DNA of 64,000 bases from Paralvinella palmiformis (GCA_025642065.1 JAODUP010000316.1:1-64000); one strand, 5' to 3'. Numbered from the stretch's first letter, positions 12,876-26,359 are shown. The notes: generated by a model from the letters alone, not told the origin. Translations and numbers: made by a program.

Positions 12876-13720
12876 AAAACGTTCACACAATAGGTATTTA
12901 CATGGAATTGATAGCGTTTGTTAGACATATTGGTAATCTCAACAGCCTTATAACCTGTCATAGTTACACTCGGAGTGACAAATAAACCATCCAGAAAACT
13001 GTTATTAACATGAGGTTCAGTGATGCCAGGCATAGAGTGAATCTCAACACCAGCAGCGGTTATAGTTAAACCTTTAACATCAACCTTGTTACCAGCTGGA
13101 AGTACTTCCACTTTAGTAGACTTCACGAGACCTAATCCGCCAGTCCAAGTAACAGCATTACTCATTGATTAAAATGCAATATTCCAAATAGGATATTTCT
13201 CTCAATCGCTAGAGTCTGACTGATAATAGGGGACAATAACATTTGTGCCTATCACTATGGAAACGTCATCCTGAAAAGAATCTCTCACAACTAAAATTGG
13301 ACAAAAGCTATACCACTTATTAATTTTCAACTCACCCTCAATATATCCAATATTAAGCAATAGATGTTGGCCAACGCCATACACGTCTGAATTCCGAATA
13401 GGCAACACTCTACAATCAGGAATAAATTGTTTAATAAATTGTTTTAAAACATTTGTAATCTCAGAACCACTATCTACCAAGGCTCTACATTTAAAATAAT
13501 CTCGAAACACAATTTGTAATATTTATGGAACCAATTAGCTATATCCGGTTCTGTCGTAACTGTGTCCTGTTTCGTCTTCAAAATAGTTCCAAGAAAAACG
13601 TCATACTTTACTTTCCGTGTAACAGACTGTCATTCTCTATGATTGAGCATCATATCAGTATAGCATGTATTTACATTAGCACGGTCAATGGACAAGCTAA
13701 ACAGCATACACCTTAAGAAA
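12876..13720 (-). pseudogene. Ty3/gypsy-like retrotransposon relic: aspartyl protease region
   Basis: On the minus strand, 13510-13202 encodes a block with ALVDSGSEIT. It carries the D-S-G active-site triad of retroviral-type aspartyl proteases (codons at 13466-13474) followed by about 90 further residues. The next frame (13165-12872) has the look of the segment after protease in gypsy polyproteins: a VLPAGNKVDV-like motif, then a LPxGL-like stretch read as FLDGLFVTPS and a run of 'N-M-S-N-K'. Upstream sequence to about 13720 is open only in fragments. No gag, reverse transcriptase, integrase or LTR is attached, and the frame ends in trinucleotide repeats, so this is a truncated dead fragment. 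Gypsy is preferred over BEL by motif style only. Confidence 0.6.
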
Positions 13721-14494
13721 TGACGATGGTATTCCAGGCTGCTACTAGATTTCAACAATGCCTGCGTTCGAAACACCGAAACTCATTTTTCTGTTATATT
13801 TATTTCTGAAGATCAATATTATTCATAATTTTCATCATCAGTCGGCTTTGTCGTTCACTACAAGAAACAGTTAACAAAGTTGTTTGCTGCTGAGAGTCTC
13901 TTTGTATCAGAAAAACAGACGCAATGTCGAAATTGTTCATTTACGATTAACAACCGACCTAAAAACTATTTTGGTTGTTTAATTTCCTGTGAAATTTATT
14001 TCATTATTCAGGTCAATATAATCAAAAATATATAGATATTATGAATAAGTGCCGATGTCATAACTACTGATTCAATACTGGAATAAATCAATGAAGGTTT
14101 GACTGGAAAAAAGCAAAATAAATCTTTAAAAACAATATCGGTATTACTGACTGTTTTGAAGAATTTTCGTAACTTTGCTCTGTCGTCACGTTTGCCATCA
14201 ATTAACGTAGATGTTGTTAAGGCTGTTTGTCGGTATGCATCAGTAAATACAGCATCTCTTCATTGCCTTGCTACACAAATTGAAGTCAATAGACTATAGT
14301 TGTTTTAATTAATATACGCCCACTTTAAGGACAAACACTTTGTGGATCAATGTTACTTTACGAGGATAGTATTTAAACAAATATAATCAGACTTTAAATA
14401 CGGATAATGCGTCACGTAAATGAATGGCATTTTGTACTCTATTTAATTTAGAAATGACTTTAAGTTTAATTGTGGGATTGCGTGTTAATAACTA
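13721..14494. other. Non-coding DNA
   Basis: Short open frames only; none shows a recognisable domain. Confidence 0.5.
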
Positions 14495-14715
14495 ATTATT
14501 CTCAAAGATAAATGACTTTCGTGTTGAGGGTCATTGTCTTGGTTATCAGTTGTTGGCTTAATTGGTTGGCCAGTTTATATTTCATCCATCTTCCGCATTC
14601 ATCAAGTCAGTCAGCTACAAATGCATTCAGCGATAAAGCAGCATCAGAGTTATTATTCAGGAAAATAAATATAATTCTAGAGATGAATTATCAAATTTCG
14701 TGTGCGAAATGCGAT
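14495..14715 (+). repeat. Dispersed repeat D, copy 2
   Basis: Same-strand partner of 870-1070, sharing 'agataaatgact', 'gagggtcattgtctt', 'attcatcaagtcagtc' and 'aattctagagatg'. A short open frame crosses it, but the partner copy does not keep that frame. Confidence 0.5.
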
Positions 14716-16595
14716 CGGTATGTTTAGATTGCATGGACAACAGGAAAGATGTAATAACAGTAACTGACATATCACAAGACCGTCAGTACTGTGATATATG
14801 CCGAAACACATTATTTAACCCAAAAACTGATTTTATTATGTTATAACAGGATGTTAACAATATCAAATTGAAAAGCAAACTGAAATGAGGAATCATTCTT
14901 TCCTAGTCAGTGTATCACTGATACTTCTACATACAGAATTGACAATGAACACGGAGGATACGTGATATCAAGCTTTTATTAATTAACATAAGGATTTCCA
15001 CAACAAACATATCAGTCTGAGTTTGCTCACTTTCTCTCATGACTATCAAGAGCATTAGAGATAAGTATAAGCATACATCTCTTGTAGAATATCTATGTTA
15101 GGCTAAATGCTTGATGACTCGTATTGTGGTGTGGAATCAGTTGTATGATCAATTTCATGATCATGATACGTAATCAAAGCTATGTTTTTGACAAGTATTA
15201 TGTTCAATCTATGACCTATATAATTTACTGGTAGATAGTCTAGCTTATCGGATGCATACTATTTGCAACGCGTTACAGGTCTACTCAAATCTGTATATGC
15301 TTTATAATTACTTAATTACCATTGGCTTGCACATCACAAAACGTTTTCCTTAAATGTATGCAATGTTCGTAGAATAAAGTTGATACTCCTATTTTGTTAA
15401 TGCATCAGCTACTAGGAGCGTAAACAATATTAATAAGGACATAATATATACAAACAAACAATTGCGTCACGGGTTTGTCTACTGATATATGTTTATCTCA
15501 ATTTTTCACTGTTTATTTGGGGATTTCCATGAGTTTCATCTGACTCTGGCCAATGTTATGATTTAATTCTAGAGCCAATACATAGTAAACATATTCGAGA
15601 TCTTCATGGGGTTACTGAGTGACTGAAAGCAAAACTCATTAAAGAATCAGCTAATCATATGGATATATTTTCATCTGCTATCCTCTGCACAAACTTCGGT
15701 TTTTCTAGCAAAATACCCAATAACGACGCTGAAGCTTTTCATATAATTTCGCTTAACCAATTCTCTATTGTATTTTACCCTATTGATATTTTACAAATTG
15801 TACTGATTAATGTTGAGATCAATTTGTAATATATAGTGTGTAACTGGGAAAATGCATTTAGTACAATTGTTAATATACCGAATTACATTTATAAAATGTA
15901 TAGGTTTTACACCATGGCACTACTATCACGAATTTATTATTAGAGATAAATAAACGGTGCATGACTGCAAGTATTGTTACAGAATAGATTTGTATTATCT
16001 TGTATTCTCTAGAAAATAGCCTTACTGTTATCGCTGGTGATTAAATAAAATCAGTTCTAAATATAAGCACGTAGGTATTAGCTGAACAATCTATTAAAAA
16101 AAATTAATGTTACGGTTTGTATATTTATAATCCATTTATCCCAGATTGCCACATTGTGCCAAATTGTGCAATGACTAAAATTGAAGGTGGCCTATGCCAA
16201 CCAAATGTTGATTAAGTTATTATTCGGACAAACGAAAGGTGACATAACTAATTACAGGTCAAACATTTGTTTTGATAGATGATAATAATTTTGTTTGCTA
16301 TCGGCTTTTATATGATATGTATAATGTCTTCATGTGGCTCCTCACAAAGCTTCTTCGTGGCTAAAGATAAACCTCAACGGATACACAACACATTTATACC
16401 TTTCTTATACGTTATTATCCTGTACTCATTTGTTATACACTATATACAGCAGACTCTAATTTTCTTACGATGTATTTCCATGTACGTTTGTGTGAACTAA
16501 TTAATTGATGTATCAAGTCATTACCTGTTGGCTAATAAACTTAGCAATTTTAAAATTATATATCTAGAGTGTCTGGAGTTAAATTTTTTATACAA

Positions 16596-16663
<68 letters not shown>

Positions 16664-17390
16664 TATTTATATGAAATCCTTATATTCTATATGTACTAAA
16701 CATGATATGTCTAGAAATTAATTAATATTCCATGAAGCTCAGTAATATTGTTCAATATGTTTACGAACTAAACAGTCCCATGTCTAATATCTCTAACTTT
16801 ATCTGTGTTTTGGCACAAGACTGCTAACTACCACATATCTCACAAAACAAATATATCAAATAGGTATCAATTAATATATTTTAACATATCCATGGTTTTA
16901 GCATACATATTCAATGACAACAATTTACAGAAAAAAATAGAATGAACAATGATATATATTATATGTTACATATATGGTTTTAAAGTTTCATAAACCAAGT
17001 AGCATCCATCTTCTATTTCTGAATATGGTACCAGAATAGTATCAGTCCTTTAATATTACTGTATGATATAAACTGCATATTTGTTTTATCACATTTTGGG
17101 CAATATTGAAACTCGGCCTATAATAGGAATCTAAGTATGGTTAATTATACATTAAAATATTCTGACTCATATTTCACTACAAGTAGCAGTCGTCACATCA
17201 GTTATCCAATGTTTCCAGGGTTCCAAATAGCTGAATATAACTGTTTTAATCAATATAAAAGTATTTATGGTGGTGTGTATATACTTCAACCTTCTGTTCA
17301 GAATGGCATGGACTGGCAGTTCCATTAACCTTATCAGTGCTTGAGTGTAACCACACCAAAGTAAGACCCATGTTAGTCTGGGAAGAGAGT
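14716..17390. other. Non-coding DNA
   Basis: No gene or element identified in 2.7 kb apart from (TA)n at 16600-16658. A 73-codon frame near 16279-16500 is hydrophobic but unsupported by any motif or context. Confidence 0.5.
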
Positions 17391-17413
17391 GCATTCATAA
17401 CAAAAGTTACGAG

Positions 17414-17524
17414 AGTGCTCTACCACAGCAACATCTAATATAAGCCAATGACGTAATTCATTTCGAGCTACACTAATAAGATAAATGTATTTGCTTATAT
17501 TATGCGTTGCTGTGGTAGGGCATT
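17414..17524. repeat. Hairpin element with ~34-base arms
   Basis: The left arm (17414-17447) and right arm (17491-17524) are reverse complements over about 34 bases with a few mismatches. A perfect core of CTACCACAGCAAC faces GTTGCTGTGGTAG, and ATATAAGC faces GCTTATAT. The loop is 43 bases. It could be a small foldback (MITE-like) element or a hairpin RNA precursor; the sequence alone does not decide. Confidence 0.7.
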
Positions 17525-17617
17525 TAGTATTATACGTATGAAGCTGAGGATTACGTCATCTTGTCTCCACACACAATAACACTCTTCGCAGAGCTGAGTT
17601 GTAACGTGATATCGATT

Positions 17618-17950
17618 GACTGCCTGCCATTAACCGACGTAATAAGCTTCGCCGCCCTAATCATGCCATTCTGACAATTGACTTATACTGATCATATTGT
17701 TTTCCAGATTAGTAAAACAGATGATGTTTGTTAGTCGACAGACACAACACACTTAGTGTTTCTGTCATGACTCAAGACCAATTACTCATGTCGTCAATAG
17801 ACTAACGAAACAGCGGTCACCGGATATGTCACACTGCTACCCGGTCCTAATGTATTTCACTCTTTATTAGTGACTTACTGAGAAGAAACTGGATTTCATT
17901 AGATATATCACTTTCATAGAGTTAATGTCTTTCATTTGTCTTATATTATA
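17618..17950 (+). repeat. Dispersed repeat E, copy 1
   Basis: It aligns with 40118-40445 in the same orientation and is one of the better conserved pairs here. Shared runs include 'gacagacacaacacactt', 'ccaattactcatgtcgtcaa', 'ccggatatgtcacactgcta' and 'aaactggatttcattaga'. No reading frame is shared. The family may be a non-autonomous element or an unrecognised LINE or LTR part. Confidence 0.75.
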
Positions 17951-19439
17951 TTCACTTGTTGTCATTAACATAATTCATTGATCGTATATCAGTTTTAGAA
18001 AGAAAAAAGTCTATAAATTACATTCATTATATTTCCCATGTATCCACCATTACATTTCACACTAATGCCTTGTTTACTTAATATAATAAATATAAATATA
18101 TAAATAATATCCAACTGATTTGAATACAAAGTACAATTAACAGTTCAAAGTGGATTTATCTTAGCTTCCTATGTTAAGTTTACCAGAACTTGAAATACTA
18201 AGTTGTATTTAAATCTACTCATTTACTATTCTTTCAACTTGTGTCCAGACCTTTTCAGAACACACTCTTACTACTGGTATTTTAAAGAAATTTTATATAT
18301 TTAAGTTAATTGCAATTACTTTGAGTAATGGTTTATTAAATAATATATATCAATTTTACGTTGTATATTAGACTTTGATTTTAAAATTTTGCTTCTTGAG
18401 AACTGTCTACAGCAAGATTAATTGGGTTTTGTAGATAATGGTGGTGACCTGTTTAGGGTAATGAATTGCTGCGATATAGTATCACTTGCTGTCTAATTAC
18501 GTTTTTTCGTATAAGCTTTAACTTTGCTACTCTGGTTAATCGTTCAGGGGTTGTTTTCATGAATCGGGGGTCTCAGTGCCCGTGTATTTTAATAGATCCC
18601 AAAGATACAAAATACACATATACCACTTTTGAAGACAGGAGCGTGGACAAAGGTAGAAAACGAATTACCCTGGTACACGCTATGCGGGAAGGTATTAGTA
18701 ACAATTCAGTACTATTCCCAAATGCATCCAATAAAGCCAACAGCATTATAGTTTTATGCTAATTCAAGCTTCACTGGAAATTAAATTGATTGGCACAAAG
18801 CTGAAGCTATGTATCAAATTTGATTTTATTGATACATCAATAATATTGTCGAACACATGATTCTTATCCTTTTAAACACCAGATAGATTGATTAGTTATG
18901 TGATCCATCTTAATCATTGGCATTATATTGCCCGAAAAAAAGATTACATATGTATGCCTTGATAATTATTTATGCTTTCTTCGTATTCAGGTTGATGTTA
19001 CGGCTACAGAAAGCGGATCTTAATCACAACATAAGCAAGAGATAAATGCGTTCAAATTCCAATCACAATCGTAATATCACTAGACAATGACTTATATACG
19101 CACAAACAAGTATATCAGATTGATTATGGTATTTTATTCTCTTACATATAATTATAATAATACAATATACTTCTATAGCACTATAGTCTATTTATTTTCA
19201 GTAAATGACGTATCTAGAGAAGCTTTTGACATCATAAACTGTCTCCATCTTTATATTACGGCATCAACAAGCGAGCAAATAAGCTGTAGTTTTCATCCCA
19301 AGTAATGCCATCAGCATGTTTTTTTCATTGACACTAATAATGGAATTGATTGGACCCTCAGCTGCTTTTGCTATTCGAAGAAATACGAAGCGGTACTGAT
19401 TCCGACAGTATCACAATTAGTCAACTACGTGATGGCAAT
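17951..19439. other. Non-coding DNA with a short shared repeat
   Basis: The segment 18528-18610 shares 'ctctggttaatcgttcag' and flanking sequence with 46831-46910 (repeat G). A 98-codon frame at 18466-18762 spans it but shows no known motif, and the partner copy breaks it. Upstream relics of the 19.4-21.8 kb pseudogene could begin here, but I cannot show that. Confidence 0.5.
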
Positions 19440-21835
19440 TAATTGCAACAAACCTTCACTCACAAGACCCAATGTACAATACGTATTTTCGGAGTTCGTG
19501 TACAGTTATAGGGTCAAATCCGTTAGTGACAGCTTTGACAAACAATGCGAAAGGGCAGCTTAAACAATTCCCAAGAATGTCTGGTCTACCTGTTGACCCC
19601 AATGGGATCCGCTAACGTTGCAGTGTTTAGTTTGCCAATGAATGGACAGGAACAACTAAAACCTGGCCTTTATGCATGCTTGACTATATGTTCTGATACC
19701 CCTGCATTGGATATTCATTATCTCGAGCAATATAGGGAAGATTTATATGTGATGCCCCACCTGCTACTTCCTTTAATTCCATAGTCAATGCGCAGTTGAT
19801 TGCGATTGTTTATGAGTCTCGTAATAAGGTCTTCTAGGATGAGATAACCAAGCAAAAATAGGTTCATCAATCCTGGTTAAATCACTATCCATAGAGACGA
19901 CCACCCTCTCTACACCACACGCAAACAGCTGCAATGGCAGTTTTCTGCGAACCTTCATGAGGATAAGCATGATATGCTGCTTAGGGCTTTACATCTCAAG
20001 GACGATCCCAGCTTTGCTGGAAATTATATAACCATGTTTTGGCTGGGATTGTGCTCTAATGCATGTAGATATCCTCTCCGATTGTCGTGCTCAATCTACA
20101 CTCACTGACCATCACACCGTGCACACACGATTATTGCATAAAGTATCACTTCTTTCGCTGTTTGTGGTGAAGAGCAATGCATACTTCCAGAAATCATCAA
20201 ATTAGCGTAGACCTCAGAAACCTTTTGAGATCTGGAGCTCGCTGTGATAAATCCAACAATGCATGCAGATCATTTCAAGGAAACATTCGCAGTCAAAAGA
20301 TCATATCGAACATTCCCCTTCATTGCAAAAGATTGATCCCACGAGCAGACAACAAAACTATGTCAAGGTAATGGTCGCCTCTGCCCTATATGATGACACT
20401 GATGACATAACATTGTCCATCTTCGCTGGTCCAAATTGAGTCAGAAGGATTAAGGAGTTGGAGAGTGTTCACGAGCCTCCATCGGAATCAACTGATAACA
20501 ACTAAGAGGCATATAGCGTAACCGTCCAGAACCACAAAAGGTGGAAAGAAAAGTTGGAATACAGAAAGAAATTACAGTCCTCATCACACAACTGACACTG
20601 TCTATTCAATCATGTCCATAAACTGGCTTATCATATCGACTTTCATTCTGAGATGGTATAAAGCGGACATCCGTACTTATAGCATTACTCAAACAGGACT
20701 TAAAAATCCAGTAAGACAAGTGACGGTACTAGCCGTTGACATGGCTGCCATAATCCATATAGTATCTACGACCAGAGCACTCACATTTGCTGGGTATGAA
20801 CCTCTACATATTGAACCTTTCTCGAAAGCTCAAATGACTATTACAGTTGCATGGATTGATGCATCGCGGGACACGTACCCTGAATACAATCTGAAATCGC
20901 TGACATAACAGCAGTGTGGGATGCGTTTGAGAAATCGATTCGAGCGAGATGGAGATGGCGGCGCTATCATCCCAAAACCGGACTGGCAATTGTGTCTGGG
21001 CAAATGTAGAAAAAAGGAGATCTTCTTCTTTCTCATTAAACAGCTGCCGACGATTGACATGGGTGGAATGCTAATCGTCGTCACCACTTCTCGGACGATG
21101 CTCTCCAACAAGCCATTGGATGCGTGTCCGCTCCAGGCCTGATATCACGCAGAATCAGATAGACGTATCATATTACATCTAGTTCATATCTTATTCCAAG
21201 GTCACAATAAAGCATTCGTACAGACTGTTGACAGTGACATTGTTGATGTCGGCTTGCTTTCTTTGAACAGCCTGGACAGTCAGAGTTTTGGATGGATTTT
21301 GTTTACAGGCAAACACTATAGAGATATCCCGGTTCATACCATTCACTTACAGCTTAGCCCATCAAAATAGTTAGTTCTATCCCTAGTTCATGCCCAAAAG
21401 GGCTGCGATGCATTATCTAGGTTTTAGTTTGGAGCAAGAAAGCGTCGTGGAATGTTACAAAGTGTACTAGACATAACATATATATTAATCGCGCTAACTT
21501 TCACAGTGGAATCGGTTACATGCAGTGAACGAGAGTTTGTTGTGCTCATGTACAGCGAGATATGTGATTGTGCAACTGTTAACAATAATAGGCACACTAT
21601 ATTCTCCAACAATATTCGTTCGTCTGAGAGTATATCATCGACACAGACAGCATTCTATCAAATGTCAAGAGATCCTTGCTTCAAGTTAGTTTTATCTGGA
21701 AGTAGTCACCTTTGATCAATGGGATGGGAACGGAATGAAGTCAGCAGGCGATGGTTGCCTTGCTGCACAACCCTGGCACACGGACGTAAGGCTTGTGCTG
21801 CCCTGTTAATCATCGATGGAACAACAGATAAATGA
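19440..21835 (+). pseudogene. Degenerate copy of a large FEN1/XPG-like (PIN-type) multicopy invertebrate protein
   Basis: Seen: from about 20612 to 21830 one frame is kept, broken only by in-frame stops at 20906, 21140, 21368, 21425 and 21713. In order it reads VDMAAIIH (about 20735), WIDASRDTYPEYNLKSL, HAESDRRIILH (21146), TVDSDIV (about 21220), FTGKHYRDIPVHTIHLQL, HAQKGCDALSRF, and after the last stop a W-x-P-C-containing tail with KACAALL. Upstream, shifting frames give a SHEQTTKL block near 20337 and VHEPPSESTDN near 20470. Known to me from memory: these blocks occur in a protein repeated many times in mollusc, annelid and cnidarian genomes, with forms close to DQAHEQNNK, HAEADTRI, TVDTDVV and HALTGCDT. 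Inferred: an early VD, then EADTR, DTDVV and GCD acidic motifs follow the order of XPG-N/XPG-I nucleases, suggesting a FEN1-type nuclease fold. A transposon origin is plausible but unproven. Confidence 0.65.
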
Positions 21836-22489
21836 TGTTTACTTATGCTTTGTCAAACCTGGCACTGAATCCAGTGATATTTAACGCATATTCCTACCTG
21901 AATTTGCTTCTGATTCACAATATTCGTAATTTGAATGCAGAATGTTATTAAATATGAGCCTGTTACATTACACTAACAATACATTGGTATTGTGAACCAC
22001 AAATGTCACTATAATAAGCCTATCGCTATACGACCACTTAGAATCAGCATAATGATACCGAAAATATATTCGCTGTACTCGAAAATACGCCGAAAAGTGA
22101 TGTCATTCATGGTTATTCTATTTTAGGCACTCAAATTATTACAATTCCTGACACCAGCCTTGGATTTGTCCACTATGGCCGCCTCAACTTGAACCCATCT
22201 TATCTTCATCGAATATTGTATAGGCCATGATCATATCTTCCCCTGATCCAAAACTGTTGATCCTGAAAGAACTAAACAATTATGTGACTAAGCTCCCTGA
22301 TTAACATACTATATATGGATTCACTTTCTGGCGATATTAATAATCCTTTTATTTTGGTTCTATGTATAATGTTTAGATTGTGACAGAAAGTCTAGTTTAT
22401 ATTTTCGTTGTAGCCAACAGTTTTCTTCCTCCTTTAGACACAGATGTGTATGTAATTTATTTAACAAATGACTCATCCATAATTGGTGT
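21836..22489. other. Non-coding DNA
   Basis: No supported feature. It separates the nuclease-like pseudogene from repeat F. Confidence 0.5.
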
Positions 22490-23240
22490 TAAGCTAGATC
22501 ACACCATAATAACCGGTATGTAGGAAAACAAACCTTTCCTATGGCTGAGTCATTCCTTTTCTAAACAGATCAAGCTCACTAAGCATTCAACTATATTTAT
22601 ATAATTTATAATAGTCTACATTTGGATTGAACGCATTGCTAGTGGAGAATAGGAGGATTATTATGATAATCGAGTGTAATATTTAAAATAAAATAATATA
22701 ATCCTACTAACGACAATAATGCAATATTTTATTAGCATGTATTGCTTCTTGATCTTAATGTTTGGCTTTATCTGTGCTCCACAAGGCAAATCTTAACCCA
22801 ATAAACCAGGCATAGTAATACAGCCACATTGTAGTCAATGGTGCAATGTTAGCGGTAATTAAAATGACATTTGCTATTGACAACCAAGTTGACTAAAAGA
22901 GATATAGTTGATGTTCTATTAAAAAAAGGAAAGCAAAGAAAGTGATTTTGTTAAGTTATAAACCAGGAATTATACGGAGATAGTAAAATACGAACAAGAA
23001 AAAGATGACTAAGTACTGAGTATCGTTATTATTCAGTTAAAATGACTTACAATAACTCTCTTTAGAAAAGGAAACCAATTGTAAGGTTGATATTAACAAG
23101 CACAAATCAGAATGGTACGTGGTAACTGAGCTATAAATACACTAAACAAGCTAAAGAATAAACATAATGTTTATCAATAAGTTACAAGTTGCGAAATTAA
23201 ATAAGTGTACCATAAAAGCTACTAAACTCTGAAGCGTATA
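22490..23240 (+). repeat. Dispersed repeat F, copy 1
   Basis: Colinear with 47515-48005. Matching blocks are 'aaccggta.gtag', 'agtaatac', 'caatggtgcaatgtt', 'agatatagt', 'agatagtaaaa.acg', 'ccaatt..aag.ttgat.ttaacaa', 'atggtac' and a terminal 'aagttacaagttg'. Both copies stop just before a CA/TA microsatellite. Confidence 0.6.
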
Positions 23241-23282
23241 TGTCAAGTTAGACATTAATATAGATGTAGATTATTATACAGT

Positions 23283-23710
<428 letters not shown>

Positions 23711-25565
23711 CATTTAATTAATAACCTGTGCCTAAAGACCCCATGGCGGAAAGATTATTTATGTATCGCTTCGTTGACATATTGAAAAATATCTAAAGCA
23801 GAAAGGGACTAACGAAACTAATTTGATAATTTTAACAATAACATTATCTGATGGCGGTAGAAAATATAAACATTCGTAATATAAATAGTCAGTTAGTATT
23901 TAATAAATGTTATATCATGTATAGGATATGTACAAAACAAATTCTACTTCGTGAATTATTGATATGAGAAACCAATTTATGCATTCAGGCAATATCTTTA
24001 AAAAATATTAACTGGCTTTTAATTTACCTTATCAACGCTAGTTATCTATTGATCATGGACATTTTCAATATATTTTGAGATTGACAGAGTGATGCAGATA
24101 CAGAAACATTGGTTACCATTCTCATATCGGCCATTTTCAGCCAGTATGTGCAAGAACGGATACTTAGAGATAATCATAGCTTACCTCATGTTACCTCCTC
24201 TAGCAGCTGGTCTATCTCTATTATAATGCACGGAGAAACCTCATACCGAATCATGTACCTCTAAGACGAATGAAAATGTTAAGACGTGAACCTATTCAGA
24301 CTGAAAATAGCCACTGAAGAGATTGTCAGCGCATCTGGATCAAAACTGGTTGGAATTTCCATTATAAAATAGTCAAATTCGATAAACTTTAAGTTCAATT
24401 CTTCTCTTGTTACTGCCATATTAAACTGTTCCAATAAAAGACCAAAGTTTACAAGGAAAAGCAAATGCCTATTGTAGTGTTGTAAAAACAGTTCTAAATA
24501 ATATTTAGACTGTCCATCCAAAAAGCATTAGCTGACACACAGATGTGTCCGATTGCTTAAAATCTCCATCTGGTAAAAGCTGTTAAATATACATAATGAG
24601 TTCCCCCAATTCCCTCATCACCGTTTGTCTCTCAGGTAGAAGAGTCCCTGATATCACTCGTGGATCCATTTGAGCTTCTTACAAAAACCCATAGTTGCCA
24701 ACGTATCTAAAATTAGATAAAAAGCAATTGCTACCTGTTTAAAAAATGGTTATTCAATACGAACCTTAATGAATCACGACAATCTCAATATACAAGTGGT
24801 CTCAGCAACGAAATAGCCTTAATTCCGTTGAATATTTATGCTGCTGTCTTTGGTAAAGTTTATATTCAAGGACTACTACATCAAAAATATGTTCGATTTA
24901 TTAAGTAAAGTATTTGAATAGTTTCAATCGTATTTGAAACAACGCCCCAAAAGTATGTCTGTTCATGTTGTTTCATCCGATGTTCTGCCATTGTCGTCTG
25001 ATGAAACACAGGAATCAGTTAGTGATCCTTTGGCTTTGCAAAGTACGCAGATCCAATTTATTATTATTATTATTATTTATCTACAAATAGTATTGCCTTA
25101 AATCGTTTATATATATTTATACTTTTATAACCAAATCGATTTAATTATAAATTACGAATATTATTATGAAAATAGAGAAGAAAGGGTCATGAATTACGCC
25201 CAGAAATTAGATATTTTCTTTATTTTGTACTCGTTGTTTATTTTCTACGATAGTATTGGATTGACTATAAAAGCTACACTGTGAATCATAAGAAGGAGAA
25301 ATATCAATCCTAACAGTTTTATATCAGACACGATTTAGTTAATGTACAAACATATATTTATAACATAATATATCCCATGTAGTAGAATTCAATTTATGAA
25401 ATAAAATAGACACAAAATAATTTATTTACATTTTTATGACCTCTATAAGGTAATTATTCTCCAAGAAAAGCTAATCATTTCACATGCGCAAAGAATTATC
25501 ATAATATTTAGAGGTCACTTGTATGTTGATATTGACTATCTTTCAAATAGATATGTTATGACAAA
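23711..25565. other. Non-coding DNA
   Basis: Nothing could be assigned. A minus-strand 80-codon frame at 24279-24521 and a plus-strand stretch open over about 24928-25060 look somewhat protein-like but match no family I know. A short (TTA)n lies near 25063. Confidence 0.45.
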
Positions 25566-25969
25566 GGGATAAGGTATAAACAAAAGAAAGTAGTCTCCAA
25601 GCCTAAAAAAAACCTGTAATATTGAGGGTAAGTTAAGTGCATCGAAACGTATTGCAGACAATTGGATAATATATAAACAAAAGAAAGTAGTCTCCAAGCC
25701 TTAATAAAAACCTGTAATATTGGGGGTAAGTTAAGTGCATCGAAACGTATTGCAGACAATTGGATAATGTATAAACAAAAGAAAGTAGTCTCCAAGCCTT
25801 AAAAAAAACCTGTAATATTGGGGGTAAGTTAAGTGCCTCGAAACGTATTGCAGACAATTGGATAATGTATAAACAAAAGAAAGTAGTCTCCAAGCCTTAA
25901 AAAAAACCTGTAATATTGGGGGTAAGTTAAGTGCCTCGAAACGTATTGCAGACATTTGGATAATGTATA
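25566..25969. repeat. 98-base tandem repeat, about four copies
   Basis: The landmark 'tagtctccaagcct' recurs at 25591, 25688, 25786 and 25884, giving spacings of 97, 98 and 98 bases. Each unit also carries 'cctgtaatattg', 'gtaagttaagtgc' and 'cgaaacgtattgcagaca'. Units are nearly identical. Because 98 is not a multiple of 3, the overlapping minus-strand frames rotate through all three frames, which argues against coding. Confidence 0.95.
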
Positions 25970-26315
25970 CTTATTGCTATTTGACACATATTTATATTTT
26001 CCAAGAGATGACACACATTAAGCTCATTCAGCACCTTAGTTCGACAAGGTGAGAGCTGCTTCGCAAACCACACTATTGTTATATAACTTCTTTTGAGGCA
26101 CAGACACCTGCACTAGTAACCAACTGAATTACCTTAGAAGAGTGTCTAGATGCACTACTGTTGATACTGTGTTAACATATGTAGAAATTAAACGTTATTC
26201 GTTTGATTCCATTATAAATTCCCAATTATTATATTGTGCCTGATCTGAGTTTGTTACCTTAAGACACCATGATTGTAGATGATTCATCTTTTGCACAGAA
26301 ACATAGGACTGCATA

Positions 26316-26316
<1 letters not shown>
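25970..26316. other. Non-coding DNA
   Basis: No supported feature. Confidence 0.5.

Positions 26317-26359
<43 letters not shown>

Noticed and set aside
18466..18762. 98-codon frame
   Set aside because: It overlaps repeat G, whose second copy at 46.8 kb does not maintain the frame. No motif is present.
24279..24521. 80-codon minus-strand frame with protein-like composition
   Set aside because: I could not link it to any family and its surroundings are broken. It may be an old element fragment, but I cannot support a call.
25556..26014. Overlapping minus-strand frames with repeated METTFFCLY and LNLPPILQVF words
   Set aside because: They arise from the 98-base tandem repeat. Because the period is not a multiple of three, the same DNA appears in different frames, so there is no coding constraint.
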